A DNA stretch of 64,000 nt from Rehmannia glutinosa (Eukaryota > Streptophyta > Magnoliopsida > Lamiales > Orobanchaceae): the NCBI GenBank assembly GCA_016081115.2, contig JABTTQ020003456.1, positions 992,001 through 1,056,000 on the forward strand. The letters run 5' to 3'. The notes below the pieces were generated by a model. It ran no database searches and was not told where the DNA came from. It saw nothing but the letters and a program-made list of their open reading frames with translations. Of the stretch, positions 46,647-58,779 are shown in pieces. The position numbers and the translations under genes were made by a program. How positions within the stretch are numbered: the stretch's first letter is position 1; every line of letters begins with the position of its first letter.

Positions 46647-49600
46647 TGTCTTCCTTGAAGATAGCCAAGCCCACGATTATAAAGTGTGGAGGTAGAAATT
46701 GAAGAACCCCCTTCTGAACCTTCTGTTTCTTTTTCTCCAGTTCGAAGAATTGCATCTCCTAGTCCAAGTATCGTTCATATTTCGAGCTCCAGTCACATAC
46801 CTCCTACTGAGACTCCATTGGTGCAGACACATACTATTTTTGATCCCGTACCGTTCACCATCTACCGACAGGGCACTTTCTACGAGCCTGGACTAGCCCG
46901 TGAAGATCCGAGTGAAGAAGCGTTGAACTCTAGTCCCTCACACAATCAAGAAGAGGAAGAAGAGATGAATCCTCGGGAGCCTGAACGCGAGCATGAGGAG
47001 TGAGTAGACGAGCCCTCCGAGGGTTCGAGAGCCATAAGGCCTGCGGGGCTTGTAGGTCATCGCCATGGAGATGGCCGGCGGGGAGGAGGACCCCGACTAC
47101 GTGTAGAAGCTGGGTGGAGGCCCTGCGACCTGAACGATTATCCAGTATGTTGATGGTCCCAGAAATGGGGGCCCTTCGCCAGAAATATAAAATTCCGGCC
47201 GGTGTACATTTCTGGGGAACCGTACGGTGTGGAGTGCCCCCAGCATCCGCCGGAGGGGTGCGTGGCTATTAGGGATGGCAATTTCCTCTGAACCCGACGG
47301 AGGATCTAGTACCCGACCCTAACGGAGGAGGGTATGGAGGGTAGTTTTGTACCCGATTAAATAAATGGGTACGTGGGTATGGGTATTTTCGGGTATCGGT
47401 ATGGAGGTGGGTCTAGGTACATCCTACCCATACCCTACCCGATACCCAATTAAATAATAATATTATATATAATATATCTACATATATATTTATTTATAAT
47501 ATTTTACATATATTTTTTTATTTATACAACTCTATTTATTTATGTTTAAAGAAAATGATTTTTTCCCAAAGTCTCAACCAAAATCTACTAACACACTAAC
47601 ACTTTTGTTTAATCCATTTTAATATTTTTATAATATTTAGTTCGCTAATTCTTATTTGTATTCTTTTTTCCTTATTGTTTCCTTAAGAATTTAGTAAATA
47701 TCTATATTTTTATTTAAATAACTCAAATTTCTCTTTAAAAAATGAAATAACTTAAATTTGAAAAAAATGCTATGAATACCCGATCCTCCGATGGGTATGT
47801 GGATGGGTATGAAAATTGAATACCCGATGGGTATGGGTATGGGTATGAGTATAATAAATGGGTATGGGGATGGAGGATATAGAATCCTACCCGAATCCTA
47901 CCCATTACCATCCCTAGTGGCTATACACACTCCCAGCTTCCTGTATGGGCTGCGTTTCCCACTGCCGCTAGTGCTTACGCGGTGATTTCGCAAGTGGGAC
48001 CTTCGCCTGACTCAGTGCATTCTTTGACTTGGGAGCGGATTATCGGATTATTGGTACTGTTTCATCTGGAAGGGTACCCTCGCCCCAAGTTTGCAGAGAT
48101 GAATGAATTGTTCGTTTGGAAGGCGACCGGCGACTCCTGGTCGGGGACAGCCATCTGGGTGGTACTACGCGCACACTAGGCCCGGGTACCCAGATGGACT
48201 GGTTGAAGGCCCTCCACATTCCTGAAGGAGTGGAAGGATAAATGGCTTTGGGTAAGTGGCGAGTGGCAAACTCGCGTCGGACCGGAGCGGAAGAGACGAT
48301 CCTGCATCCTCCTTCAGACTTCACTTTTAATTTCAGTAAGTGTACTTCATTTCTCTTTTTTTTTTTTTTTTTTTTTCAGTTCATGGCTCATCTGACCTCA
48401 ACTCCTTTTTTGTCCAGAGAACCGGCCCTCCGCCGGGCCACTATCGGCCACTTTTGTTCGATGGATGGAGAATGTTCAGGTCGTGGACGCGAGAGATAGG
48501 CGGATTGAGAGGCTGGCCACCGAGGCTCGTCTAGCTGCGGCCGGTTTGAGGTCTGCCTCTTCCCGCCGACCCTGAGGATGAGGGGGCGGACCAGAAAGAA
48601 GAGACGGTGGTGGAAGAGGAGGACGAGGAGGTGGCCGAGAGGAGCCCTCTGAGGGATAAAAGGGGACATGCCCCTGAGTGGGGGAACGACCTATACAGAT
48701 GGAGTGCATAAGGCCGCCCCCAACATCGTTAGTCTTCCGGCGAGCGCCCATGCCGACCAGGGCAGTGGACCGAGCCACTTAGACCAACCGGCTCAAGGTA
48801 TGTATTTCCTATTTCTTATACTTTTTTCTTTTAACTTTTTCCCATTTGCTTCTTATTCAATTAATGCCTTTTGCAGGGCGTGGCGTGGATCTCTTCGCAC
48901 GTCTTAACCGTGTGAGAAATACAGTCGCTCGCCGAACCAGGGTGGCCGTGGGCGAGCCTGTTGATGTAGAGGCGGCCCGGAAAGAGGACATCCGGGCCGG
49001 AAAACACCCTTCCAACGGGTTTCTAGAGGCAGAGGAGCCCCCACTCCGAAGGAGGAGGGGGAGAATTGTAATTGAGGAGACCGGTCAGACAGAGAGAACC
49101 GGACTAATCCCGTCGGTGCCTATCGTACAGATCCCGACAGGTGGGGTTCCGAGAACCTTCTCGGATGACCTCGGCCGGGAGGGCCATTTCATCCCCCCGA
49201 GCCAAGCAAGGGATGAGGCTTGCGATGAGATGGCTGGATCGCTCCCCCGATGGTTTGTGGAGTTCGTAAGATGTTCCACGCCCACTGATGAGTAGGTGAA
49301 AAATTTGCCTGATGTTGGGCGAGCAGTCAGAGACGTGGCTGCGAGGGCATGGACCACAGGGATCGAATAGTTTTGTTCAGAGATCGGGTAGAAGAAGAAG
49401 GCCCAGTAAGTCATGGGGCTGTCCAGGCGCTTCACCGGATTCTGTGGCACATGATCGACGGAATGGAAGAACTAGAGAGGCGCCACCAAGACTTGCAGGA
49501 AGCCCATGCTCGCCAAGCGGGTGCGGGAGTCTCTAAAAACCAAGCAGAGTGAGGCCACGACAGGGCCAATACGGAAAGGGAAGTGGTTGTGAAGGTCGAG

Positions 49601-50036
49601 GCAAGCGGGATCGTGCCCGCAGTTGAAGAGAGCCCGTGCGAAAGTCGCGGAGTTGGAGCATGCCGTTGTCGCCAGGCCGAAGGCAAAAAGGTGCGGGTCA
49701 AGTACGCAGGAGATGGAGGAAGCCACTTGTAAGCAAGTTGAGGAGGCTCGGTGGAGGCCGTCCGGCTTATAAGAACTCAGAGGAATACACCTTTATGCCG
49801 ACTTGCGGGCACGCAACCAAGATCGTGAGATTCTCCAGGAGCTCGGCGTCGCGGCAGACCGCGGGCGCAGCCTTGAAGAGGACGTTGCTCACCGAACGCC
49901 TACCTTGATGCCATGTGCCTCGTTTTGCCGAGGTTGCCGGTGGCCAAAACGCATCCCATTCGGGAAGAAGAAGTGGCCTCCGGGTCCCGTTGAAGTCCCC
50001 TCCCACCGGGCTTGGTGCTTTTCTTTTTCTTTTTGA
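46647..50036 (+). pseudogene. Gypsy-type transposon gene (Transposase_28-like) with introns
   Basis: The first part is Ser/Pro- and Glu-rich (46686-47003). Then KYKIPAGVHFWG (near 47190) and, after a MITE insertion, SLTWERIIGLLVLFHLEGYP with KFAEMNELFVWK (about 48020-48130) match the putative gypsy-type transposon domain (PF04195) found in many large plant elements. Downstream come an Arg/Glu-rich linker, RWFVEFVRCS (49250) and a coiled-coil C-terminus (GMEELERRHQDLQEAHARQ). Two introns are visible: 48336-48379 (GTAAGT...T-run CAG) and 48798-48876 (GTATGT...TTGCAG). A frame break near 46682, stops near 47003 and the MITE at 47270 make it non-functional. A poly(A)-like 3' end follows near 50100-50150. 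The function of this domain is unknown. Confidence 0.6.
47270..47916. mobile_element. hAT-type MITE in gypsy-type gene
   Basis: TIRs TAGGGATGGCAAT and ATTACCATCCCTA, with a perfect 8-bp TSD GTGGCTAT at 47262-47269 and 47917-47924. Length 647 bp, mostly AT-rich, with GGGTATGGGTATGGG-type simple repeats near both ends (about 47370-47450 and 47790-47875). Same terminal family as 33697-34273. Confidence 0.92.
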
Positions 50037-50297
50037 AGTTAATTGTCTTTGCTTTTGGGTAGGTTAGTTGGCCTCGGGCCTCAATGTAATGGGCTCCCGC
50101 CCTCCAATGTAAATATTTTTGATATTGGAATGAAACTACTCTTTCCACACCGTATGTATTTAAATTTCTCGCTAAGATTGTGCTCGTTTCTTCCTTTTGT
50201 TGTATGACTTTTGTTTTGTCTCGCCTTCCTTTATTTTTTTCAAGTATAAGGCTCGGCTCTTAGTGCTCAAGTGACACAAGTAATGGGCTTCAATCGT
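50037..50297 (+). other. 3' flank of gypsy-type gene
   Basis: GC-rich then T-rich sequence with AATGTAAATATTTTT-like polyadenylation context. It ends where the LTR of element A' begins. Confidence 0.4.
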
Positions 50298-51819
50298 TGT
50301 AGGTCCAAGGGGTGTAAGTGTAAGGTTTAGAAGGGGGTTGAATAAACCTTACCAAATTTTCGATTTAGTCCTTTTAAATCTACAGAGTTGATTCAACACA
50401 CTGTGTCCTTGATGGACATTGAATTAGTCACTCAAGAGAGTTAATCTCTCAAATGCACTCAAACTGAGCCGTTGATGGAGTAACTCACCGTTGGCTATAA
50501 TTTAACTCACTGTGGTTTTATTTTCAGCGGAAGACTTAACACCCTTATGTTTGATTAAGCAAGATTTTAGAGCTTGATTTAGTACTTATAATTTTATCAA
50601 ATGGATAGCAAATTTATCACAGATATGAGCTGTTAAAAGTGCAGAATTTAAATGTTGAAATGTAAATGACACAAGAAAGTTTTTATAGAGGTTCAAGATG
50701 GGGTAATTCTTCTACTCCTCTCTTCTCCAACTCCCGGAGGAATCCACTAAGTAATGATCGTTTACAAAGTGGTAATACCCGCATACAAGTCTTGATCACA
50801 ACAACCGACTTGATCCTTAGGGACTGGGCCTGAGACGCCTTGATCACTCACCAAGCTTCTCAGACGACAGCCTTCTTCACAGTGGCAACCGCTTGTTACT
50901 ACACTCACTTGCTCAAGCTCTTTGGATTTGATCACGAAGCCCTCCAAAAGCTTAAGACTTGGTTCACCTTGAACCTTTCTACAATCCTTCCGGAGTGTAG
51001 ACCCCTTGTTTTCAAAAGTTTCCTCTTCAACTCGATTGAAGTTCTCTTCCTTCACAGTGAGTGTTGGATTGATGTACTTCAAATGTAGCTTGAGGACCGA
51101 GAATGTTTCAGCTTTTTCTAATAAGCTTGTATATCTCAAGTGTGTGTCATTCATGTATTCTCAAACAAACTCCTCAGCCTTTTATAGTGAACTTTCAAAA
51201 ATTTGCCCGTTGAAGAGATAGCTTATTTTTGAAAGTCACTTTGCGTTAATTTGCAAATTCTTGAATTGCCATTTCCTCGTATGAATTGTTCTTTCACCTT
51301 TCGTAGTTCGACACGGTGTAGTGCTTCCCATCGTTCATTCTTTTTGCACGCTCAGTGGACTCGAGCACTCCAAGAAAGGTGGTATGGAGATATTACTTGT
51401 TTAAGTAAATCTCGATTTCTTGCGGCAACGGTTCTTTTTACGCTTATCTCGACTTGACCGCATTTCCTTGCTTCCCAGGTGACTTAGAGTCGCCTTCCAA
51501 TCATCGATGACTCTTCTCACTTCAACTTGAGACTTGGCTTTTTCTTGAGTTGACTTGATCGATGCTTCCACTCACCGATCTCACCGCTTCTCCAAAAGAG
51601 AGTTCATGTCTACTCTTCTTTGCCATACTCACTGCCTAGCAATGAGTCTTTCTTCTTCAGTCTTCGCTTGTCTTCTTGCATGTTAGGGTGTAGCCGACTT
51701 AACTCAACTTGGCCACTCTAATTGTTACAATACATTTTACAAAGAAGAATGGGGTGCCAACTTTCTATTCTAAGTTTTACATGGCATTCATCAAAATCTA
51801 AACAATAAAATTCCTAACA
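50298..51819 (-). repeat. 3' LTR of element A'
   Basis: 1522 bp with plus-strand ends TGTAGG...CTAACA. It is closer to 57042-58549 than to the element A LTRs; for example both share AAACCTTACCAAATTTTCGA where A has CAACTTTTAAAATTTAG. Confidence 0.9.
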
Positions 51820-52069
51820 ATTTCCCCCTTTTGATGATGCCAAAACTTAAATCATTCAAAGATGCAAATAGCAATGATACATACATATAGTGTATTGACA
51901 TAGAATGTATGCAGTAATCAATTCTTTTTATTGATCATATCATTCTTGTTCCTCAACACAATCAATATGTGTATCGAGCATATAAATAACTTCACAAAAA
52001 TCAAAGAATTTATACCTTTATTACGTAAGACTTACATTGTATGTATTTACATAATAAAATACACGGCGG

Positions 52070-55000
52070 TTGACAAAGAACACTTCATCTCCTTCTTTGC
52101 CTCCTTCTTTCATCTTGATCAAGATCTTCTTTCTCTTCTTCTCTTTTTCTCGCCGTCACCGCTTTTTTTTCTTCTCATATGCTTTCCGGCAGCCTTCATC
52201 TCTTCTTATTCTTTCCCCGTCTCTCCTCCCATAGCCGAGTTTGTCTCTTGTTTTCTTCTTCTATTCATTTTGCATACTCAAGATTAGTTTTAGCCACTTT
52301 CAAATTTGCCACTTGGTCAAGTTTCCACCAAAGAGATCCCTCCTTTCTTTCCCCGGATCTACGATTCAATATTCTTGGGCAGAGGCCTAGGTCCAAGCTT
52401 CTTCCTCCACCGATGCTTCTTCCTCTACCTCCGGGCGATATCAGACGGGTCTTCTTCTTTCCAAACTGAGTGACTAATGAGTGACCAAAGCAGAGCGATC
52501 GCGGAAGTCTCCGCTCGTCGCCTTCTTCACATAATGTGAGACCCTTTTCCCAAGAGATCCCAAGCTTGAGCCATAGACATATTTGCAAAGTATCCCCGAC
52601 TCGAGCGTTTTAAATTCATCGACCGACGTGGCTCGTCTCCGACATCCGAGATGGCATAGGTGTCTCGCTTCATCGATGCCTCCATGTTCTTTCAAGATGT
52701 TCATCACCCCGCATCCATTCTTCCTTCCACTTCCTTCATCCCCGCTTAATTGATTTTCTTTTTCACCATAGATACAAAGCAGAGTGTTGGAGTGGCAGAG
52801 TCACGCGGAGTTTGTCGCTTATAATGTCACCGTGACAGACCTTGTTGGGGTTTGTGCAATCATCAATGTCACAATCACGATCCTTCCCTCAACAAGCTTT
52901 CCTTTCTTTCTTCTCGTTTCAAGACTTCCTCACCTGATTTTCCCTTCTCACCGCTTCCTTTCTTTTCGCCTTTCAGATTTTGTCGCTTTTAAGCGTATTC
53001 CTCTTCCCCTTTTTGGCATCATCAAAGGATAGAGGAACCCTGGGAACATATCTTTGGCAAGCATGAAGTCGAAGTCTTCTCGATGGTGAGTTCTCGCTTT
53101 CAAGTCCGGGCGCGTTGTATGCAAAGACGGAATTCAGATCGAGTAGCGTTGGATTCTCACAAATCGCTTCATCTCACGGCATGAGAAGGTCTGAATTTTC
53201 TTGTCATGTGTTCTTCCAAACGTTGTATATCATTTGTATGTTGCTCACGCAGCAGCCTTGATCTCAGCAGGTGAGCTTCATGCATATGCTCAATGTGTTC
53301 TCTTAGCTTCGCTTTGCATCGCATTTTCACCTTCCACACTCAGCCTTTGTTGAACAACCGCCTCAAGTATCTCACCTGCTCCACACGCATTGTTTGTCAT
53401 TGTTGCTACCATTCTTTATCCGAATCGTTATGCCTCAGAATCACCGTAGGTGGTGGCATCTCTCGTTGTCCAATCGCATGTCCAAAGAGGTTCGATGCCT
53501 CTCCATCCTTTCAACCTCAAAGAAAAGGCCTTGAACACTTCTCGAACTTCACCGATTCTTCAAGGTAAATTGATGGCCATACAACATCGAAATCATAATC
53601 ACCGAACGATGGTGTCGATGGAAGAACAAGAGCTGGTTTGTAATAGCGTGCTTGTTCGCTTTCTCGACTCTTCGTGGAGTTCTCGTATCTCCAAAGTGAG
53701 AAGGGAAAGATTCTACAAAAGATTCATCACCGCCAACCGGGATCTGCTTCGATGATGAGCGGTGCGCGTGAAGTTCTTTTGGGAATCGATCCTCGCCAGT
53801 AGCTTTGAGGAGCCCGAGCAAAGGGTCTCTTGTTCACTGGTTCACATTGTGAAGTAGACCCGCTTGCCGAGCCTCACTGCCTTAACAACTTCGTTGGTCT
53901 CAACCACTTTCTCCATTTCAAAGATCGTCCTCGGCCTTATCGAGCGCCATCGGACGATGATGAGATTTCCATTGATGGCTCATCATCAAAATTAAAAGTT
54001 TGACGAGTAGTCTTGGGATCGACTTGCTCGTGCTTAGAACATCCGCTTGAGCCTTGGATTAGCTGGTGATGACTCTTCTTTCTTCGCTTCCGATCCAGAA
54101 AAGTGACATCGTGGTTGTCCTGGGAATCATGAAGTGCGCCGATCTCCTTCGGGATGGGTCGATGATTGCAGGAAGGATGTTCTCTACTTCACCGCTTTTA
54201 CCCGGAAGTCTCAACCTCCCGTGGCCTCGCTTCCTCCAAATAGCTTCTATCGCCGCGAGGCCTTGGTCCTCCATTTCGACAAAGGTCACTGTCTTAGGGT
54301 CTTTTACTGGCATCCATTGGAGTCTCAACCCCATGGATTGCACTTTCATCGCCTGCAGTGTTAACTCCTGTGGTCGTTTCCTTCCTTTGCCTCGATCGCA
54401 TCGCAGCTGGGCTATTAGCCTTCAGAGTAGCTTGACATTCTCACCGAGACAGTCTCAATCAAGCTTCGAGCTTCGTTGATGGCAACTTGTTGTTTCTTCT
54501 TGTGCTTGAATTTTCTCTACTTCGCCTCCTACATTCTTGGTGGAGTCATCTCGCAAAGATCCTCCGACCTTGTCAGAATGGAGGAGTTTCCTCACCGGGC
54601 GCACCACCGAGTGACTTGGAGTGGGGTCACTCGCCTCCAAACTCCCGATCGCTTTCGATTGATTGCTCACTGGGCAGGTGGTAAAGACACCTTCAATAGG
54701 GGTTGGCTCGACCGGGTCCCCACTATCCCGCCATCGCCATCTCCCGACGCTTTCTTCCGAGTGAGCCGGGAGAAGTGGTAAGCAAAGAACAACAGTGGCT
54801 ATTTCTTCAACCACTCCCATTGGATCGATTTCACCGTGTTCGAGGACTCTCCTGGTCCCTCCATTAGTCTTTGCTCGTGGAGGATTCTTGATTCGCAATG
54901 CTTGCCGATTTGCAACTCTTCTATGGCATCAAGATCTTCTCGTTCCTCGTCACTTTTCAGAGAAGACATCAAGAAGAGGATGTGTGTTCTCGGGCGCCGA

Positions 55001-56557
55001 GATAGGGCGATGCTTGCCTTCTCACGTGCTTCTCGGCTTCTTCAGCTCCCTTTCTCTCTCCTTGTCCTTGTAGATCCGTTAATGTCTATGCAGCTTGTCT
55101 TCATCCGCAGCCGGAGCACAGAGTTAATCCAAGGAAATTTAGAAGTTCCTTCTTCTTCTTCTATGAACTCAAAGCCGTTGGAATTGTTCCCTTGACTTCC
55201 TCAACTTCCATTTTCTCCACTCACGCACGATTTTGGATGTCCGGGTAAGGTGGAGATAGATCATTACATCACTATCCGCTTGGGCCTGGTTCTTTCTTGG
55301 CTTCACTGTGTGAGCTACAAAAGTGTTCTTCGGGTTGCTTTTCGCTGACGCTTCTTCAACAGATTTGGATGTTTCATCAACTACATCCGAGACTCTACTT
55401 CTCAAAGAGTCTCAGATTTGTGCTAGCCGAGTAATCGATCACTGGTTTCTCCTGCTCGGATCGCTGACGAAGTCTTTCATCTCCCGGTTTGTACTGTGGG
55501 AATTTCTGTCGGTTCGAGGCGGTGTCCTCTCGAGTCTTGGGCGGGGGCCGAGGCCGGTGTTTGTTTCTCGAGAGCCGCCGTCTTGGCTTGTCGGGCTTCC
55601 TCCTTTTGACGATCGGAGAAGGTATTTGTGAGTCCTTTCGATCGCCGCAGGGGTGTGACACGGATGTCGGGCAGTGACTCCGCAGGGGCAGGAGCATGTT
55701 TGGTTTTTTTTTTGCGCAGGGCAACAGTCTTTGGCAGCTACAGCAGGGCAACTTTCTTTCGAGAGAAGCAACTTGATCTTCTGGTCACCGATTCCCTCAT
55801 CGTGTCGCCTCTCTTGGCGTAAGCTCGCTCTCGAGCACCGAGAGGTTAGCTCAACATCCTCTTGTTAACATGGAAAGCCTTCCCATGTCTAAGAGGGACT
55901 CCTTTCACTCCAATAGCCGCCAATCACTGTGCCATATCCCAGTGGATCCTCCAAATGTGCCATCTTCTTTGAAGGACTTGTTCCACATTCTCGCGTAGTC
56001 CAGAGACAAACTCAGCCCAATTTATCTTTTTTCTTCGATGATTGCAGCCATCACAATCGCCTTTGCTTTTTGTTTTTTTGGTCAAAGTCGCCAAATTTGA
56101 TGTCGACATTTGGCAACTATGTCCAACAATTTGTGATAATCCTCCTTCAGCCAGCCTTTTTTGTTTGTTGTGTATATAATTTTATCAAAGAAAGTCGGAC
56201 TTGGCTATCTCTTTCCATGCGTCGCCCAAGTTTACATCAACCTCTTTAATCTCGTATGCTCCTTCGGGCCGGGTAGTGAGCAATATTCAGCCAAATCCTT
56301 GCGATAGTCACCGCTTCTCGTGAATGATGACTTGATTCCTTCATCGTGAATCTCAAGATTCACGAGAATTGTGCGACCTCCTCCACATAGGTCATCGGAT
56401 AATCTAGCGTTAGAAACGGTTTTAACCTGACGCTTCCAACTTCAGCGATTTTCTTCACCAGGGTGTCGCTTCGACCGCTTCATCATTCCGTTTAAATCCA
56501 CCGCCGAACCGTGTGGATTTGCTTTCCTAACTTGGTAAAGTCATAAGTTGGTGCCAT
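52070..56557 (-). pseudogene. Accessory ORF of element A'
   Basis: Starts MAPTYDFTKLGKQIH at 56557 and parallels the accessory ORF of element A to a charged C-terminus. The frame shifts many times. One shared landmark is GNQSKAIGSLEASDPTPSHS (minus frame near 54600). No known catalytic domain is seen. Confidence 0.5.
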
Positions 56558-57041
56558 TTCTCAGATTATATCAAGGAAAACTCGTAAATTGATTTTGAAG
56601 GTTGATAGTGGTTTCGAGAGTATTTTGCCTTTGCTTTTGAGAGAAAGAGATGAACAGCTTTTAGAAGTGTGAGAGAGAAACGACGAAAATGGTTTAAATA
56701 TGGTTTATGAAAGGACGGCGATGGTTTTTGAATTGTGATCGAAATCAACGGCTTGATTTCGCACGCCTATTGAGCATTTCACGCCTCGATTTAATGCGGC
56801 AAAGATTTATATCCAATCATAAGCTTGGTGTGCAGCCTTTTATGTCCAGACACATCATCATTATGCCGATTGTTCCTTAAAACATTCTCGCTTAGTCAAA
56901 ACGACGCGCTTGGTCACTTTGCTCATAAGTTATTCAAATTTTATCCCTTAGCCGATTTAACTCTACTTCTCACAGCTTCTTAGTGACTCAAACCTATCAC
57001 CGACTCGGGTGTAGTCAGTTTTTCCGATACGCTTGATTTAT

Positions 57042-58549
57042 CGTAGTCCCGGGGGTGTAAGTGTAAGGTTTAGAAGGGGGTTGAATAAACCTTACCAAAT
57101 TTTCGATTTAGGCCTTTTAAATCTATTAGAGTTCTACACAAATTGTCCTTGATGGACAATAATTAGTCACTCAAGAGTTAATCTCTCAATGCACTCACCG
57201 AGTCATGATAGAGTAACTCAAATTGCCATGGCTATAATTTGACTCACCGTGGTTTTGTTTTTTGGGCTGAAGACTTAACACCCTTAAGTTTGATTAAGCA
57301 AGTTTTTACAGCTTGATTTAGTACTTATAGATTATCAAATGGATAGCAAATTTATCACAGATATAAGCAATTAAAAGTGCGTAAATTTAAATGCCGAAAT
57401 GTAAATGACACAAAGAAAGTTTTTATAGAGGTTCAAGATGGGGTAATTCTTCTACTCCTCTCTTCTCCAACTCCCCGGAGGAATCCACTAAGTAATGATC
57501 GCTTTACAAAGTGGTAAATACCGTATACAAGTCTTGATCACAACAACCCGACTTGATCCTTTGGGACTCGCCCCGAGACGCCTTGATCACTCACCAAGCC
57601 AGACGACTCGCCTTTTCTTCACAGGCAACCGCTTTGCTACTACAAATCACTTGCTCAAGCACTTTGATTTGATCACGAAGCCTCCAAACGCTTAAGACTT
57701 GGTTCACCTTTGAACCTTTCTACAATCCTTCTTGGAATGTAGACCTTTGTTTTCGTAGTTTCCTCTTCAATCGATTGAAGTTCTCTTTCCTTCATGTAAG
57801 TGTTGATTGATGTACTTCAAGTGTAGCTTGAGGATTGAGAATGTTTTCAGCTTTGATAAGCTTGTATATCTCACGTGTGTGTCATTCATCCACGCATCAT
57901 TCTTCTTTTCTCAACCAAACTCCTCACTTTTTATAGTGAACTTTCAAAAATTTGCCCTGAAGAGATAGGCTCATTTTTGAAAATCACTTTGCACGTTGGT
58001 ATGCGCTTTGGAATTGCCATTTCCTCGTATGAAATGTTTTATCACCTTTTCGCATTCTCGACACGGTGTAGTGCTTCCCATCGTTCATTTCTTTTGCACG
58101 CTTCCTCGACCGAGCACTCCAAGAAAGGTAGTATGAGATATTACTTGTTTAAGTAAATCTTGATTTGCGGCAACGGTTCTTTTACGCTTATCTCGACTTG
58201 ACCGCATTTCCTCGCTTCCCAGTGACTTAGAGTCGCCTTCCAATCATTGGATGACTCTTTCACACTTCACTTGAGACTTGGCTTCTTGAGCCGACTTGAT
58301 CGATGTTCCACTCACCGCATCTCACCGCTTCTTCCGAGTTCCCGTCATTTTTCTTGTTGTACTCACTGCCTTCACAGCAGAAGTTTTTCTTCAAGCCTTC
58401 AGCTTGTCTTCTTGCAAGTTGGAGCGTAGCCGATTTAACTCGCCGCACTCTAATTGTTACAATACATTTCAAAGCAAGAATGGGAGCCAACTTTCTATTC
58501 TAAGTTTTACATGGCATTCATCAAAATCTAAACAATAAAATTCCTAACA
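57042..58549 (-). repeat. 3' LTR of element B
   Basis: 1508 bp, closely related to 50298-51819, ending CTAACA before ATTTCCCCC on the plus strand. The start is mutated (CGTAGTCCC for TGTAGGTCC). Confidence 0.88.
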
Positions 58550-58779
58550 ATTTCCCCCTTTTTGATGATGCCAAAACTTAAATCATACAAAGATGCAAAT
58601 AACAAAGATACATACAGATAGTGAGACATAGAATGTATGCGCATAATCAATCTTTTTATTGATCATATCATTCTTGTACTTAACACAATCACATAAGGTG
58701 TATCGAGTATGTAATTGTCAAAAATTTTGTATTATTACGTAAGACTTACATTGATGTATTTACATATAAAATACACTAA

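Larger units (their letters stand above)
50298..57041 (-). mobile_element. SIRE-like element A' (3' part only)
   Basis: A 3' LTR (50298-51819), a polypurine tract (51820-51832) and the accessory-ORF region up to 57041 match the same parts of element A. The copy stops abruptly where the LTR of element B begins, so pol, gag and the 5' LTR should lie beyond B, outside the window. Confidence 0.85.
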
